64,000 nt of DNA from Desulfobacter postgatei 2ac9. GTDB taxonomy: Bacteria; Desulfobacterota; Desulfobacteria; Desulfobacterales; Desulfobacteraceae. Under the pieces are notes generated by a model. That model saw only the letters and a list, made by a program, of their open reading frames with translations, had not been told where the DNA came from and did no database searches. A program made the translations under genes and the position numbers. Position 1 is the stretch's first letter. Every line of letters starts with the position of its first letter. The stretch lies in contig NZ_CM001488.1 of assembly GCF_000233695.2 (NCBI RefSeq), positions 3,871,971 through 3,935,970 on the forward strand. Direction: 5' to 3'. Positions 28,044 through 38,064 of this stretch are shown piece by piece.

Positions 28044-29525
28044 CTATGAATACACATTCAAGGTCCGTGTGCTCTGTTCGGATGGTCCACCCTCGTTCGT
28101 AAGAACGATATGGTAGCTCCCCGGAGACAACGTAGCCGGCATTGGTACGCTTCCAATACCACCCAATGTTTGAATGATGCCTGCCATTTCATCGACTGTA
28201 AGCGTAATGCCGCCAATTGCGATCCTCCGGAGGTTCGGATCGCCTTCGAAGAAGTGCTCACAGAATATTTCGATGGTGGGGGAGCTGCTCAGAAAGACGC
28301 TCGTCGGTAGAAACTCATTACCCGTAGTTCGAAACACTGGTCGCGTTATAGACGGAGCAACCGTAATTGTCACGCTTGCACTGCTCGATCCAAACACTTC
28401 GGCCTGGATCTGAGCTGTTCCGGCCTCATGCGCCGATACGACACCACTATTGTCTACGGTTACGACGGCTTCATTGTTGCTCGACCAAGCCAGTCCATCA
28501 CCAGCGGCGGTGAGTTGTCTAATAATACCATTGTCGAACTCGCCGACAGCTGTCAGCGCACTACTTTCTCCGATATTTATTGAGAATTCACCCTCTATCG
28601 TAATTGAAACGTCCGTAAACACGGAAAGGTCCACGGACGTGGACACTGTATCGACCGTTACAGTGATGCTGACAGCTCCATCATTCCCTCCTGTAACCAC
28701 ACCGTTAGAATCAACAGTTGCGACAGTCTCATCCGAACTCGACCATTCCAATCCAGGCGTGCTACTCGAAAGAACATGGGATGACCCGTCAGAGTATGAA
28801 CCCGTTGCTGTAAGTGACTTGTTTCCTCCACTGAGTATAGAATCCTCTGCTCCCGGTGTGATGGTGATGCCAGTCAACACGGCGTCCCCGGAAGAAGTCC
28901 CAATTCGGCTGAGCAAATCACTCGACAGAATCTCGTACCGAATCCCTCCCCGGGTCGGATCGTTGGTGACGTTGCTGTTGGTCATGGCTGCCTGGTAGTC
29001 CACCGTGGCCAGCAGCACCGAGTAGTCATCCGGCGGCAAGCCATCGGGGGGGACGGTGGAGAGCTTGATGACCGCCTGCTCCCTCACCTGGTTGGCGCTT
29101 GCCACGAACACGCCGGCCCCGCCGCCTCCGGCGCCGACGATCTCCTCGGCCTCGCGGTAGTCTATTCGGACATAGACCGTATCACCAACGCTGAAACCGT
29201 ATGTCGATGTGGAGAGATCCAAATCCACGGATGTCTCCAGATGCACCTCGTGACCGGCCCGGTTGTCGGCGTCTCCGTCATACCTCACCAGCGCGGTGCC
29301 GGACGAAACGGTAATGGTGGTGCCGGAGGCGGTCACCTCGAGGGGCATTGTGCCGTCGGCAGTGTAGAGGCGTCCGGGATTAAACAGCAAGTAGTTTAGA
29401 TATCGCCTCGCCATCAAATGAAAGAATTGTTCCAAGGTAAAATCCTCGGCCTTCAGGAAAAGCCCGTCAAAATAGTTCAATCGGGAATTCCAGGTACTCA
29501 TGTTGATGCGTTCTTCTCCAGCCAT
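28044..29525 (-). CDS. eCIS tail-fibre/baseplate protein with BIG2 Ig-like domains
   Basis: 493 residues. The N-terminus (NYFDGLFLKAEDFTLEQ) resembles the attachment region of phage-tail-like fibre proteins. Residues about 10-190 are beta-rich. Two bacterial Ig-like BIG2 repeats follow (about 215-300 and 305-385, each with WSSxxExVxTVDxxGVV). The C-terminal 100 residues resemble an IPT/TIG-type Ig fold. Such domains commonly bind surface ligands, so this is the best candidate receptor-binding fibre. Start 29525 has AAGGAGG five bases upstream, which overrides an unsupported longer frame to 29711. Confidence 0.75.
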   Translation of the reverse strand: MAGEERINMSTWNSRLNYFDGLFLKAEDFTLEQFFHLMARRYLNYLLFNPGRLYTADGTMPLEVTASGTTITVSSGTALVRYDGDADNRAGHEVHLETSVDLDLSTSTYGFSVGDTVYVRIDYREAEEIVGAGGGGAGVFVASANQVREQAVIKLSTVPPDGLPPDDYSVLLATVDYQAAMTNSNVTNDPTRGGIRYEILSSDLLSRIGTSSGDAVLTGITITPGAEDSILSGGNKSLTATGSYSDGSSHVLSSSTPGLEWSSSDETVATVDSNGVVTGGNDGAVSITVTVDTVSTSVDLSVFTDVSITIEGEFSINIGESSALTAVGEFDNGIIRQLTAAGDGLAWSSNNEAVVTVDNSGVVSAHEAGTAQIQAEVFGSSSASVTITVAPSITRPVFRTTGNEFLPTSVFLSSSPTIEIFCEHFFEGDPNLRRIAIGGITLTVDEMAGIIQTLGGIGSVPMPATLSPGSYHIVLTNEGGPSEQSTRTLNVYS

Positions 29526-29544
29526 AAATCCTCCTTCGCTATTT

Positions 29545-30516
29545 CTATTCCCGCGGCACGTCGATCGTCTCGGCGTTGGGCCACACCAGCGTGTCCCATC
29601 CTGCAGTCGAGTAGTGACCCACCATGATTCCGGGGAAGTTGTATCCAATGGTATAGTCCGTGTGCGCCGGCCGCTCCTCGTCGAGTACGGTCCGCACGTT
29701 GGATGCCACAAACTTGAGGTTGTTTATATCGATGGGCACGGGCGGCGCCGATACTTCCCGGTAGCCGTACGGGATCTCCACCTGAAAGATGTGGGGCAGC
29801 CCGCCCACAGTGGTGTCAAGCTCGACCGTGGAGCGGACACCCACCTGAATGCCCAGCTCTTCGGTCACCTTTACCGGCGCCTCAACGAAGATCTCCAGAA
29901 AACGGTGAATCCCGGTGATCGTGCCGCGGCGTTTGTAGAGCGGCACGATGTTCTGGATCAACCGGCGGGTCTTGGAGAGGGGCCAGTTGTCGGTTACGGA
30001 AAGGGAGACCCAGCCGGCCAGGTATTGGACAAAATCTTCGTCGAAAAACCCGGCCTCCGCGCTGCTCGGCCGGTTCCCGCCAGGCGCGCGTTCCGGATCC
30101 GTATACCGGGCAATGTCGTCAAGCAGCTGTTCGAGCCCGGGAACGGCCTCTGTTTGTCCCTGGGTCAAGGGGTGAAGCCGTTCGGTCAGAATCTGCTCGT
30201 AGGTGGCGCGCTCATCGGCCGAAAGGACCGATCCCAGGGCGAGTAGCTCGGCAAGCCGCGTGTGGCTCATCTCCCCTAAAAACGTAAAGGTTCGCGTCTC
30301 GGTGTCATAGGTAACATCTCCTGGGGCGCCGATTAGCGCGGGTGGTATGACGTCGATGGAGACCGAGGCGCGAAGTGGGCGAACCGCAATCTCTCTGTTG
30401 CCGGCCATGAGAGCTTCGTAGAGCTTCACGAAACCGGCATAAAGCCCCTCCGGATCGTCCACATAGGCCGGTGGAAGATACGTCAGGTAATCGGGACGGT
30501 CGGGTCGAGTGGCCAC
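29545..30516 (-). CDS. Phage tail protein I-like baseplate component
   Basis: A 323-residue protein of the P2 gpI / TIGR02242-like family, which forms the outer baseplate of contractile particles and holds the fibres. YLPPAYVDDPEGLYAGFVKLYE at the N-terminus, and FVQYLAGWVSLSVTDNWP with RRLIQNIVPLYKRRGTITGI mid-protein, are family blocks. The start is taken as GTG at 30516, six bases after AGGAGG; the ATG at 30534 lies upstream of that site. It overlaps the baseplate J gene by 34 bases and precedes the fibre gene, consistent with its role. Confidence 0.88.
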   Translation of the reverse strand: MATRPDRPDYLTYLPPAYVDDPEGLYAGFVKLYEALMAGNREIAVRPLRASVSIDVIPPALIGAPGDVTYDTETRTFTFLGEMSHTRLAELLALGSVLSADERATYEQILTERLHPLTQGQTEAVPGLEQLLDDIARYTDPERAPGGNRPSSAEAGFFDEDFVQYLAGWVSLSVTDNWPLSKTRRLIQNIVPLYKRRGTITGIHRFLEIFVEAPVKVTEELGIQVGVRSTVELDTTVGGLPHIFQVEIPYGYREVSAPPVPIDINNLKFVASNVRTVLDEERPAHTDYTIGYNFPGIMVGHYSTAGWDTLVWPNAETIDVPRE

Positions 30517-32405
30517 GTTCTGCCTCCTATGCAAAGCTCCCCGACAATTTTCGGGAAGGTCAATGGTGAAAGATTGAACAACGCATTGTCGACGTTGTTG
30601 CCGATACGGACCGATTCAATTTGATCCACGCCGTTGATCCCTTTCAAGAGCTGGAACAGCTCGGAGCGGTATACGCCGCGTCCGAGGGGCCATCCGGTGC
30701 CGTCGATTCCTCCGTCGAGGGCATCGAACCGCCGGCGCACGGTTTTCTGAATCGCGCCCGCCAGCTCGACGGGGTCGGCATGCAGCTTCGACTTGACGCT
30801 GAGATACAACGCAATTTCTTGATAAACCGGCGCCTGCACCAGCACCCGCGTGGTGATGACCCGTCGTTCGTCGATGAACTGATACACGGCATTCAACAGA
30901 TCAAGGGTCGGTGTTGGCCACCAGTCATTGATGGAGGCGCGCTCTGGAACGACAATTACGGCTACCCCACCGAGATCGTCGGTCCGCAACGCATGGGCCC
31001 GGGCGACCTTGAGGGCCTTAAGCCCGCTTGAGCCGTTGAAGCCGTCTGTCGCCATGAATTGGAAATCCCGCGCGGCAATGGCCCGATCCGGATCAAAGAG
31101 CGTTCCAAGCCCCTGTTCCGCGGCGGTGTGTGCACCGAAGAGATAACGACCGCCCCTGGCCGGATGGGGATTGTTTACGTGTAGTGCCGACTGTTCGAAC
31201 AGATTGTCGATTGCGCTTTGATACGTCGCGAGATAACTTGCGTCTGCCGGAACGAGGTCGCGAAGGGTTGCCCAATCCACGGTCAAGCCGCCGGTGAGCA
31301 GCAGGAGCTCTCGGGTAGTATCGTAGGTAACGCCGGATACCAGTCCGGCCGGCACTGCGTCGGGGGGCAGCGGCTCTCGCAGGGATTGAATAGTATCCAG
31401 ACAGTTGGCCGCCACCTGCACGTATCGATCGGCGACACGCTGATACCGCAGGCACACAACCGGCTCTCCATCGGCGGGAATGCGTCCGTTGACCCCATTG
31501 CCGAAGCGAAAGCGGTACGCCTGTTCCTCTGCGGAGACGCGCCTCGGCAACCACTCCACCGTGAACACCGCGTCCGTCTCGACCGCGTCCAGCAAATCCG
31601 GCGCATAGCGCCAGGTCTGAGCGCCAACCGTGATCAGCGGATTGGGATCATAGGCGAGCGACCCCTGACGGGCCGGATCCAGCAACAAGGGGAGACTCCC
31701 CTTGGGTAAAACCAGATCAAAATACTGATCCGTCTCCCCGCTGCCCGTGCCGAGCGATTGGCTGCCTTCCCAAACCGCCAAATGGCGGGCGGTCGCCGTA
31801 ACATTGTTGGTCATGGCGGGGATCTCCACTTCCCCGATGGTTTCGAAGAGGGTTCCGCCGGCATCGGGCACGGCCCGGCCAACGGCGGCATTAGCTCCGG
31901 TGATTACGGTGCCCGCGTGAATCACGATGACCTTGTTGGTCGCTTCGAACAGAGCCGTCACCGCGGCTTCGTACAGGGAATCGGCAGAGAGTGCCGACAG
32001 CCGCTGCCGGTTTAATTCGGTCATCGCCCCGTCGAAGCTGAGCAGGCCTGTCCCGCTGTCATACGACATTTTCTCACCGAACCCTGCGTCCTCAAAATCA
32101 ACGCCGGTTGGAAGAGCGGGCAACGGGACCGACTTCTTACCGCGATAGAACACCACCGTCGCGGTTACCGGCTCCGGCCGGTCGAGCACCATTTTCAGGA
32201 AGTTCCGTTCCACTTCCGGAGAAATCTGGTCACAACGGTAGATGATCGATTCCCCCATGGCGCTGAGCAGCTCCAATAGGGCGATACCCGGATCCGATGC
32301 ATTGTGATCGGTATAGTCCCGGGAGATGAGCGGCAGCTCATCGAGCAGGATGCTCCGAATCTGCTGATAGCTGAGGTCGTCAATCTTTGGTATCGGTAGC
32401 GCCAT
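30483..32405 (-). CDS. Baseplate assembly protein, gpJ type (Afp12-like)
   Basis: A 640-residue wedge protein of the contractile baseplate. The N-terminus (DYTDHNASDPGIALLELLSAMGESIIYRCDQ region) is the conserved opening of the putative baseplate assembly J family. VNPSKARGG-like NNPHPARGG and the C-terminal ARAHALRT to GVYRSELFQLL segments also match. It follows the larger baseplate gene by seven bases and overlaps the tail protein I gene. AAGGAG lies about 12 bases before the ATG, slightly far, so translation may be partly coupled. Confidence 0.88.
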   Translation of the reverse strand: MALPIPKIDDLSYQQIRSILLDELPLISRDYTDHNASDPGIALLELLSAMGESIIYRCDQISPEVERNFLKMVLDRPEPVTATVVFYRGKKSVPLPALPTGVDFEDAGFGEKMSYDSGTGLLSFDGAMTELNRQRLSALSADSLYEAAVTALFEATNKVIVIHAGTVITGANAAVGRAVPDAGGTLFETIGEVEIPAMTNNVTATARHLAVWEGSQSLGTGSGETDQYFDLVLPKGSLPLLLDPARQGSLAYDPNPLITVGAQTWRYAPDLLDAVETDAVFTVEWLPRRVSAEEQAYRFRFGNGVNGRIPADGEPVVCLRYQRVADRYVQVAANCLDTIQSLREPLPPDAVPAGLVSGVTYDTTRELLLLTGGLTVDWATLRDLVPADASYLATYQSAIDNLFEQSALHVNNPHPARGGRYLFGAHTAAEQGLGTLFDPDRAIAARDFQFMATDGFNGSSGLKALKVARAHALRTDDLGGVAVIVVPERASINDWWPTPTLDLLNAVYQFIDERRVITTRVLVQAPVYQEIALYLSVKSKLHADPVELAGAIQKTVRRRFDALDGGIDGTGWPLGRGVYRSELFQLLKGINGVDQIESVRIGNNVDNALFNLSPLTFPKIVGELCIGGRTWPLDPTVPIT

Positions 32406-32412
32406 AATGTAT

Positions 32413-35400
32413 CTATGCTCCTTCAGCCGTGCCGATACGCACGGCCTCTGCCTGACTCACCGCAACGACCCGGTGAACCCCGCTGCTCACCAGCTGGTTT
32501 GGTGGAATATCGATCACCGTCGCAGACGGGTCGCTCTCGAACGAAGCGGTCACGACAAAATCAACCCCTTCTACCGCCTCAATGCGGGCATAAATATTCG
32601 AGAGATAGAGTTGGTTGCCAAATGTCCACCCCGCATTCTCCGGACCGCCTTTAAGCGGATGGAGATATTGATCGAGGTCGGCAACGACCCGACAGATCAC
32701 CAGGTTGGCCTCAGCCGGATCAGCCGGTACGAAGATCACGGTTACGGCAACGGATGTGTAGGTCGGTCCAATGAGATAGAGCCGGTGATTGGCGGTCTCG
32801 GGCGCTCGCCACGACAGATAACGCCGGACGCTGCCGAGGAGCTCTGCAGAGGGTGCGGGCCTGCGATCCTCACTCTGGGGCACGATCATCACCGTCACGG
32901 CGCCGAGCTCTCTTTTACCCGCCGGATTGGTAATGGGAAGGGTTCGCACCAGCGCCACCTCGGCGCTCGCCTCCTTTGCCAGCGCGCTGTAGTCATCCGG
33001 GGTAACCGCCCGGTTTCGATGCTTGAGGGTGGCGGGCCCACGGGCCAAGGTCTTTTCCAGGGTCTCAGGAGGTGCCCCGCCGGCGGCCGGGATGGGATTA
33101 CGGACCGCGGCCACGAACGGCAACGCGCTCTTGAGTTGAACAATCGTATCCTTGGGGCGATTGCCATCCTCGCCGCCGTTGGCCCGATATACCTGAGCAA
33201 CCACGTTGTTTCTGCCGAGGGGTAACGGCAGTGCTTGAAACTGGGGCTCATCCGGCATGGCACCGAAGGTTAACTGACCGGTTACCCGATCGATCACATA
33301 GTGCCGGCTCGTGGGCGATGAAAACCGGAAGTTGGCCACCGGTTGCCACCGTACCCACGTCCCATCCTCTCCTTCCGGCTGCTCCGGAATTACCGGTGAG
33401 GGGGATACCCCGAGTTGCCTCGCCCGTTCGGCCTCCTCTTCGGCCATTCCCGCGAGCGCATCTTCCGCCGGCCGGGATGCTTCCCGAATCAGTATCTGCT
33501 CTCCCTCAAGGACCGGAGATTGCGAGAGATAGAGGGTCTGACTCAACTGCCCGGTGCCGCTGCCCACCAGCTCCGCTTTCACGGTCCGGATACTGTCGGC
33601 CCAGACAGTGTTGGTGTGGACGTTGATGAGCCGCCTGGGCTGTGAAAAAACGCCACGCACGAGCCGCGCGCGAATCCATGCGGCCGTCTCGCCGAAACGC
33701 GATCCCACGCCCATGTCCTCGGGTGCCACGAACTGAAGCGTGGCCGTGTTGGCGAGCCCGGCGCTGTTCTCTTCCACATCCAGACGCTGCCATGAATCGT
33801 CGGTATCGAGATACTCCCAGATCAAAACAGGGGCATCATCACCCTGCTCGGCGGACAGCAGGCTCGGGGAGGGGGAGACCACCTCCAACAGTTGGCTGAT
33901 GGGACGGTTGCCGAATACCGCATCGTATCCCAGATAGAGCGCCGGTTCCGTATGCGCCACGGTGGCGGGCACAAACGGGGAGAAGGCCCCATCCCCCGGG
34001 GTAGCCACCTCGAAGTTGTTGACACACCTGATAGCCGTGGGCGCCACATACGCATTTTCTTCGGCGTTGGCGTATTCGATCCCGAAATCGGTGATGGACA
34101 AGAACGGTGGACGGTAGGTGGGATCCGTATAGGTGTAGTTCACGTTATTGTCCACCACGCTCAAGTTCGTCACTGCGTCGATACCGAAATCGCCCCTGAC
34201 TATCCGCGCACGAATCCAGTTGGCCTTTTCCTTGCCTACCTTGACAGGTGAGATGGCCTCTGGCAGTGGGAACCCCAAGCTCTTGGTTTCGCCTACCTCT
34301 GCAATAGGTGTCTTGAAGTCCCCATTCCCTGTCAGTGTTCCCAAAATCGGCGTCCAAACGGTGCCGTTCCAGTACTCCCATGAAATCATTGCGGTCGCTT
34401 TTTCATCCGGATACTGCATGTTTGCGTCCACGGCACCCGGAATGGGAGCGAGCTTCCAGTTGATAGTGATGGTTCGCGCCTGTATCGGATCCGTGTGGGT
34501 AAATGCCTCCTCACACGAGATGTAAAAAGCATCGTTTTGCTTTGGCCGCTCACCAAAGGGATAAAAATCCCGGTTGAGATCAACGGCAAACGTATTGGTA
34601 TAGGCAGCGTCCGGCGGCAGGACAACGTCGTTCGGCTCTGCCTTTACCTTGATGTCCGTGATGACCGGCAGATTGCCGGAGTCCACTGTCAAGGGGTCGA
34701 GGTTACGCCATCGAATCCAGGCGGCCTCGGACTCAACCACCTTGCTCGTTTCGGTTCCCGGGAAAGACAGTAGCCTGATCTCGTACCCGTCGGGGGTAAC
34801 GGTCGACATACGCAGGCTCTCCTCTTTAATCCCCGTCCAGATCCCCTTCTCATAGACTTCCCATACATAGCACCTGTATAGATCGCCGGGATCGGAGAAG
34901 CAAAAACGAATGGTGATGGTGGGCGACGTATCGAGCGTGAAGAACCCGTCATGCGCCAGATAGAGGCTGTGCTCCACGTCACGATCGCTCGCGTCCGCCA
35001 TGAGCACGGGCGCGCCGGTTCCTCCGTCGACGAGCTCGTCCTCGATCTCCCGATAGCAATCGTCCTGCGGGGTAATGGTGACTGCCTTGACAAGCGTTGC
35101 AGCGCTCAGATCGAAACCGGTATCTGTTTCGAAAATAACGGCCGGACTGGTTGCTGTCTGGGTCGTTGCCACCTGGGTCCCTTTGGAAATGTGCCGGCCG
35201 TCCGGGGTCTTCGACGCCGGTATGAAGGTCACCGGCGCTCTGGCCGGAGACCCGGGTTTTGCTTCGATGCCGATAAGGTTCAAGAAAGCCGCTTTGTGCT
35301 TCTTGGGAATCTGGTTGACGCGCTGCACCAGAACGTCCATCAATCGCGTGACCGCTCGGGTCATCACCATCCCGAGATCCAACTTCTCTACATCCTCTGC

Positions 35401-35538
35401 CGCGGCCCAGCCCGGTGTAAACCTTTCCCGAAGACCATTCGGATAGCGATTGCCGCCGATGTCGATGGGAGATCGAACCATGAGGTTCCAATGATCGTCG
35501 GTCGTTCGCTTATCGATCCGTGGGGTGTTGTCGCTCAT
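32413..35538 (-). CDS. Large baseplate assembly protein (Afp11-like)
   Basis: A 1041-residue large baseplate wedge protein. It shares the baseplate-J core near its C-terminus (RNRAVTPDDYSALAKEASAEVALVRT, then a beta domain and FGNQLYLSNIYARIE). Long inserted beta domains with repeated WIRARIVRG / WIRARLVRG motifs occupy the middle. In Afp-like loci a pair of J-type proteins of unequal size follows gp25, as here. Start 35538 has AGGAGGAAC upstream and overlaps the gp25 stop codon. Confidence 0.88.
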   Translation of the reverse strand: MSDNTPRIDKRTTDDHWNLMVRSPIDIGGNRYPNGLRERFTPGWAAAEDVEKLDLGMVMTRAVTRLMDVLVQRVNQIPKKHKAAFLNLIGIEAKPGSPARAPVTFIPASKTPDGRHISKGTQVATTQTATSPAVIFETDTGFDLSAATLVKAVTITPQDDCYREIEDELVDGGTGAPVLMADASDRDVEHSLYLAHDGFFTLDTSPTITIRFCFSDPGDLYRCYVWEVYEKGIWTGIKEESLRMSTVTPDGYEIRLLSFPGTETSKVVESEAAWIRWRNLDPLTVDSGNLPVITDIKVKAEPNDVVLPPDAAYTNTFAVDLNRDFYPFGERPKQNDAFYISCEEAFTHTDPIQARTITINWKLAPIPGAVDANMQYPDEKATAMISWEYWNGTVWTPILGTLTGNGDFKTPIAEVGETKSLGFPLPEAISPVKVGKEKANWIRARIVRGDFGIDAVTNLSVVDNNVNYTYTDPTYRPPFLSITDFGIEYANAEENAYVAPTAIRCVNNFEVATPGDGAFSPFVPATVAHTEPALYLGYDAVFGNRPISQLLEVVSPSPSLLSAEQGDDAPVLIWEYLDTDDSWQRLDVEENSAGLANTATLQFVAPEDMGVGSRFGETAAWIRARLVRGVFSQPRRLINVHTNTVWADSIRTVKAELVGSGTGQLSQTLYLSQSPVLEGEQILIREASRPAEDALAGMAEEEAERARQLGVSPSPVIPEQPEGEDGTWVRWQPVANFRFSSPTSRHYVIDRVTGQLTFGAMPDEPQFQALPLPLGRNNVVAQVYRANGGEDGNRPKDTIVQLKSALPFVAAVRNPIPAAGGAPPETLEKTLARGPATLKHRNRAVTPDDYSALAKEASAEVALVRTLPITNPAGKRELGAVTVMIVPQSEDRRPAPSAELLGSVRRYLSWRAPETANHRLYLIGPTYTSVAVTVIFVPADPAEANLVICRVVADLDQYLHPLKGGPENAGWTFGNQLYLSNIYARIEAVEGVDFVVTASFESDPSATVIDIPPNQLVSSGVHRVVAVSQAEAVRIGTAEGA

Positions 35539-35936
35539 TGGCCTGTTCCTCCTAAATAGAAAGGAAAGACCAAATTATGCTTGGTGTGGGTCTGTCTAAC
35601 CTTATAGTCGATGGAGATTTCCGCTATGTTGGGACCTTTGGGGGAAACCCGGACCTCCACAGCAAGAAGCCGTATACGGGGCTCCCACTTTTGCAACGCG
35701 GTTTTTACCGAAGTGCCCATCCGCCGGCGATTCTGTTCTGAGAGGGGCTTGAACACGAAGGTCGACAGGTCTGAGCCGAAATCGGGCCGCATGATGCGCT
35801 CCCCTTTTGCCGTCAGGAGGATGAGTTCAATTGACCGATCAATTGCCGCAGTGTCCGAGACCCTCACCACACGACCGGTCTCGTCCAGAGCGACCGGAAA
35901 CCCGAATCCTTCACCAGTGTATGCCCGTTCTACCAT
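35535..35936 (-). CDS. gp25/GPW baseplate protein (Afp9-like)
   Basis: A 133-residue T4 gp25/P2 gpW-type baseplate wedge protein that nucleates sheath polymerisation. The family fingerprint RSIELILLTAKGERIMRPDFGSDL lies around residues 33-57. AGGA precedes the ATG by six bases. It overlaps the next gene by four bases (ATGA type), the tight packing typical of this operon. Confidence 0.92.
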   Translation of the reverse strand: MVERAYTGEGFGFPVALDETGRVVRVSDTAAIDRSIELILLTAKGERIMRPDFGSDLSTFVFKPLSEQNRRRMGTSVKTALQKWEPRIRLLAVEVRVSPKGPNIAEISIDYKVRQTHTKHNLVFPFYLGGTGQ

Positions 35937-35939
35937 TGT

Positions 35940-36332
35940 CTATCCTATCATCACCGTGCCGGACGCCATCACCGTTCCCACAGGCGCATCCGTCGGGTCA
36001 TTGCAGGTTTCGGCCATGTCTCCCATTCGAGCCGCGGCCTTTCCGTTGATGAAAACGGTCCCGCTGCCCATCTTGATGGTGGCCCGGTTACTCGGGGGCG
36101 ACTGAAACGATCCCCCCTGAGGGATATGGGAGGGCGTGTTGGTGGCGGTGCTGTCCACTGTGGCCGCGGGTTTGCCCTCGATATTCACGTCACTGCTGAG
36201 AGCTCCGTCTATATCCCCGGAGAACGGGTGGGGAATCGGCGTGGGCACCGGTCCGCCGGGGGTGGGAATCAGTATGATGTGGATGTCCACCCCAAGAATC
36301 TTGTCACTCTGTTTTGCCGCGGGTTGTCCCAT
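35940..36332 (-). CDS. PAAR-type spike tip protein (Afp10-like)
   Basis: A 130-residue protein with two PAAR-like halves. The N-terminal half has IPTPGGPVPTPIPHPF and NIEGKPAATVDSTATNTP; the C-terminal half has SGTVFINGKAAARMGDMAETC. These are Pro/Gly-rich turns and a terminal cone fold that sharpens the spike and may carry metal. GGAGG precedes the start. The order spike-PAAR-gp25 is that of known eCIS loci. Confidence 0.9.
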   Translation of the reverse strand: MGQPAAKQSDKILGVDIHIILIPTPGGPVPTPIPHPFSGDIDGALSSDVNIEGKPAATVDSTATNTPSHIPQGGSFQSPPSNRATIKMGSGTVFINGKAAARMGDMAETCNDPTDAPVGTVMASGTVMIG

Positions 36333-36345
36333 AGTGTCGCCTCCT

Positions 36346-36990
36346 TCAGTTGATGTTCACGGTGGACCCTTGTATGTTCAGGGTGCCGCTCGCTTCCAGA
36401 TCCCCGTCCCCACCCGATGTCAACTTGGCTGACGAGGACGCCGTCACTTCCAGATCTTTGCACGCCAGCTTCAAGGTGCCGTTGGGCGCGCTGATAGTGA
36501 TATCTGCGTCTGCTGTGATCTCAAGATTGCCTTTGGCCACGTTTATGCGGATGAAGTTCTTTTGGTTTTTGTCGGTGATGACAATCTGCTCCCCGCCGTC
36601 GGTGTCATCGAGTAGAATCGTATGGCCGGACCTGGATTTGATGAAGCGCAGGTTGTTTTTGCCGTCGCTGTTTTCCCCGGGCGGCCCATCCTCGCCGTTC
36701 CACAACGCACCGAGGACAACAGGACGCCGAGGGTCGGCATGCTCAAACCCCACGAGTACCTCATCTCCCATTTCGGGCAACATGAAGAAGCCCCGGTCAG
36801 CGCCGGCCATGGGTGTGGCAATCCGTGCCCAGTGACTCTCGGCGTCGTCGTTGAGCCAGGGAAATTTCAGACGGACACGTCCGAGCCCGTCCGGATCCTC
36901 GTTGTTGGTGACGATAGCCGGTACCACGCCCATCACAGGCACCTGGCGAGGATAACGGTCCGGCGGGGAGATCAAATCGTAAAGCGTCAT
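36346..36990 (-). CDS. Spike protein, gpV/VgrG C-terminal type
   Basis: A 214-residue protein. An N-terminal OB-fold (VTNNEDPDGLGRVRLKFPWL and PEMGDEVLVGFEHADPRRPVVLG) is the gp5/VgrG signature. The rest (about 120-214) is the repetitive beta-prism that makes the needle. The start overlaps the hub stop by four bases. In Afp8/Pvc8, hub and spike are one chain; here they are separate genes. Confidence 0.92.
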   Translation of the reverse strand: MTLYDLISPPDRYPRQVPVMGVVPAIVTNNEDPDGLGRVRLKFPWLNDDAESHWARIATPMAGADRGFFMLPEMGDEVLVGFEHADPRRPVVLGALWNGEDGPPGENSDGKNNLRFIKSRSGHTILLDDTDGGEQIVITDKNQKNFIRINVAKGNLEITADADITISAPNGTLKLACKDLEVTASSSAKLTSGGDGDLEASGTLNIQGSTVNIN

Positions 36991-38057
36991 GAGGCAGCGT
37001 TCCTCTGGCAGGAGAAGCGGGTCACATACCCCTGATCGTCAACAATATGCTGAGCGCGGGTGACGTAATAGAGACCGCTGAACCGCGTGCCGAGCTTGTC
37101 CAGTTCCACGACCTCTCCTGCGCGTATAGCCGGATTGCCGAGAGTCTCCCCTTCGGCTTCGATGAACCGCATACAGATTTCATTGAGCAGGGCACGAGCC
37201 ATTTGGTCTGCTTCGGTCTGACTGAACACCACCTGGTCCACCACGATCATCTCGCTCTCTCCGAAGGCCTCCTTGGTAATCGCCGCCCCCAGCGTGTTGC
37301 CGGCCATGTTGGTTGTGACGTCCGATTCAGTGGCGAGACCGACAATGGCCTCCTTGGCCTAGGGATTCCATCCGCGAACCGATACCTTGTCCACCTGAGC
37401 CAGCGTTGAAAGGCGCGCTTCGAATTTCCTCAGATCCCGCCGGTACGTCAGGGTAACTGTTTTGCCGTCGGCGTGGGCCGACGGTCTGAAAATCAACATA
37501 CCATCCACGACATCCAACTCGAAGTGGATACGCCGCGCCCGCTCCGCCAGAAAGTCGATATCACTCTGATTGTGCTGCACGAGATAGGCGTGAACCACCT
37601 CACTCTCTTCGATCTGAGCCGAGAGCTGCAGATCCTGCGCGATCAACTCGGCAGCTTCGGAATCTTTGACATCCGCGAAGGTGCGTGTTTTTCTTCCCCG
37701 GCGGAGACGGTGGAGCTTGTCGTATCCCTGTACACGAAGCACCGGACTGTCTGTGTCCCCGAAATCGGCCTGCGCCGCCACAATCTCGCCCACGATGAGG
37801 TCGGTATGCTCCTCACCATAGCCCATGGTGATACGAATCTCCCGGCCTTCGGCAAAGGTGCCGTCATCAATCCATTTGTAATCCTGTACGTCCGTGTCCC
37901 AGATATTGACAGCCACCTCGAACGTATCCGGACCGTTCACGTGCTGCTCCACTTCCACCGACAGCACGTCCGGCACAACTTCCGGTTCCAGAGCACGTCC
38001 ATCCAGCTCGATGGACCAGTCAGGAATAAGTTCCAATTGTTCATCTTCTATCGACAT
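36987..38057 (-). pseudogene. Hub protein (phage late control D type) interrupted by an in-frame amber codon
   Basis: Two open stretches in the same frame, 38057-37362 (232 residues) and 37358-36990, are separated only by TAG at 37359-37361. Read through, they make one protein of 356 codons plus stop, the expected length of the gpD/VgrG N-terminal hub. The junction reads VRGWNP-stop-AKEAIVG, where lysine (AAG) would be natural, so a single A-to-T change explains it. The second part has Met at 37307 and, just after the stop, AAGGAGG, but no good start nearby. It may be a true nonsense mutation, amber suppression, or a sequencing error. Confidence 0.85.
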
Positions 38058-38064
38058 TTATCAC

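Noticed and set aside
37359..37361. Pyrrolysine at the amber codon of the hub
   Set aside because: Possible in this group, but TAG is used as an ordinary stop by several neighbouring genes and nothing in the hub family calls for pyrrolysine. A point mutation or error is simpler.
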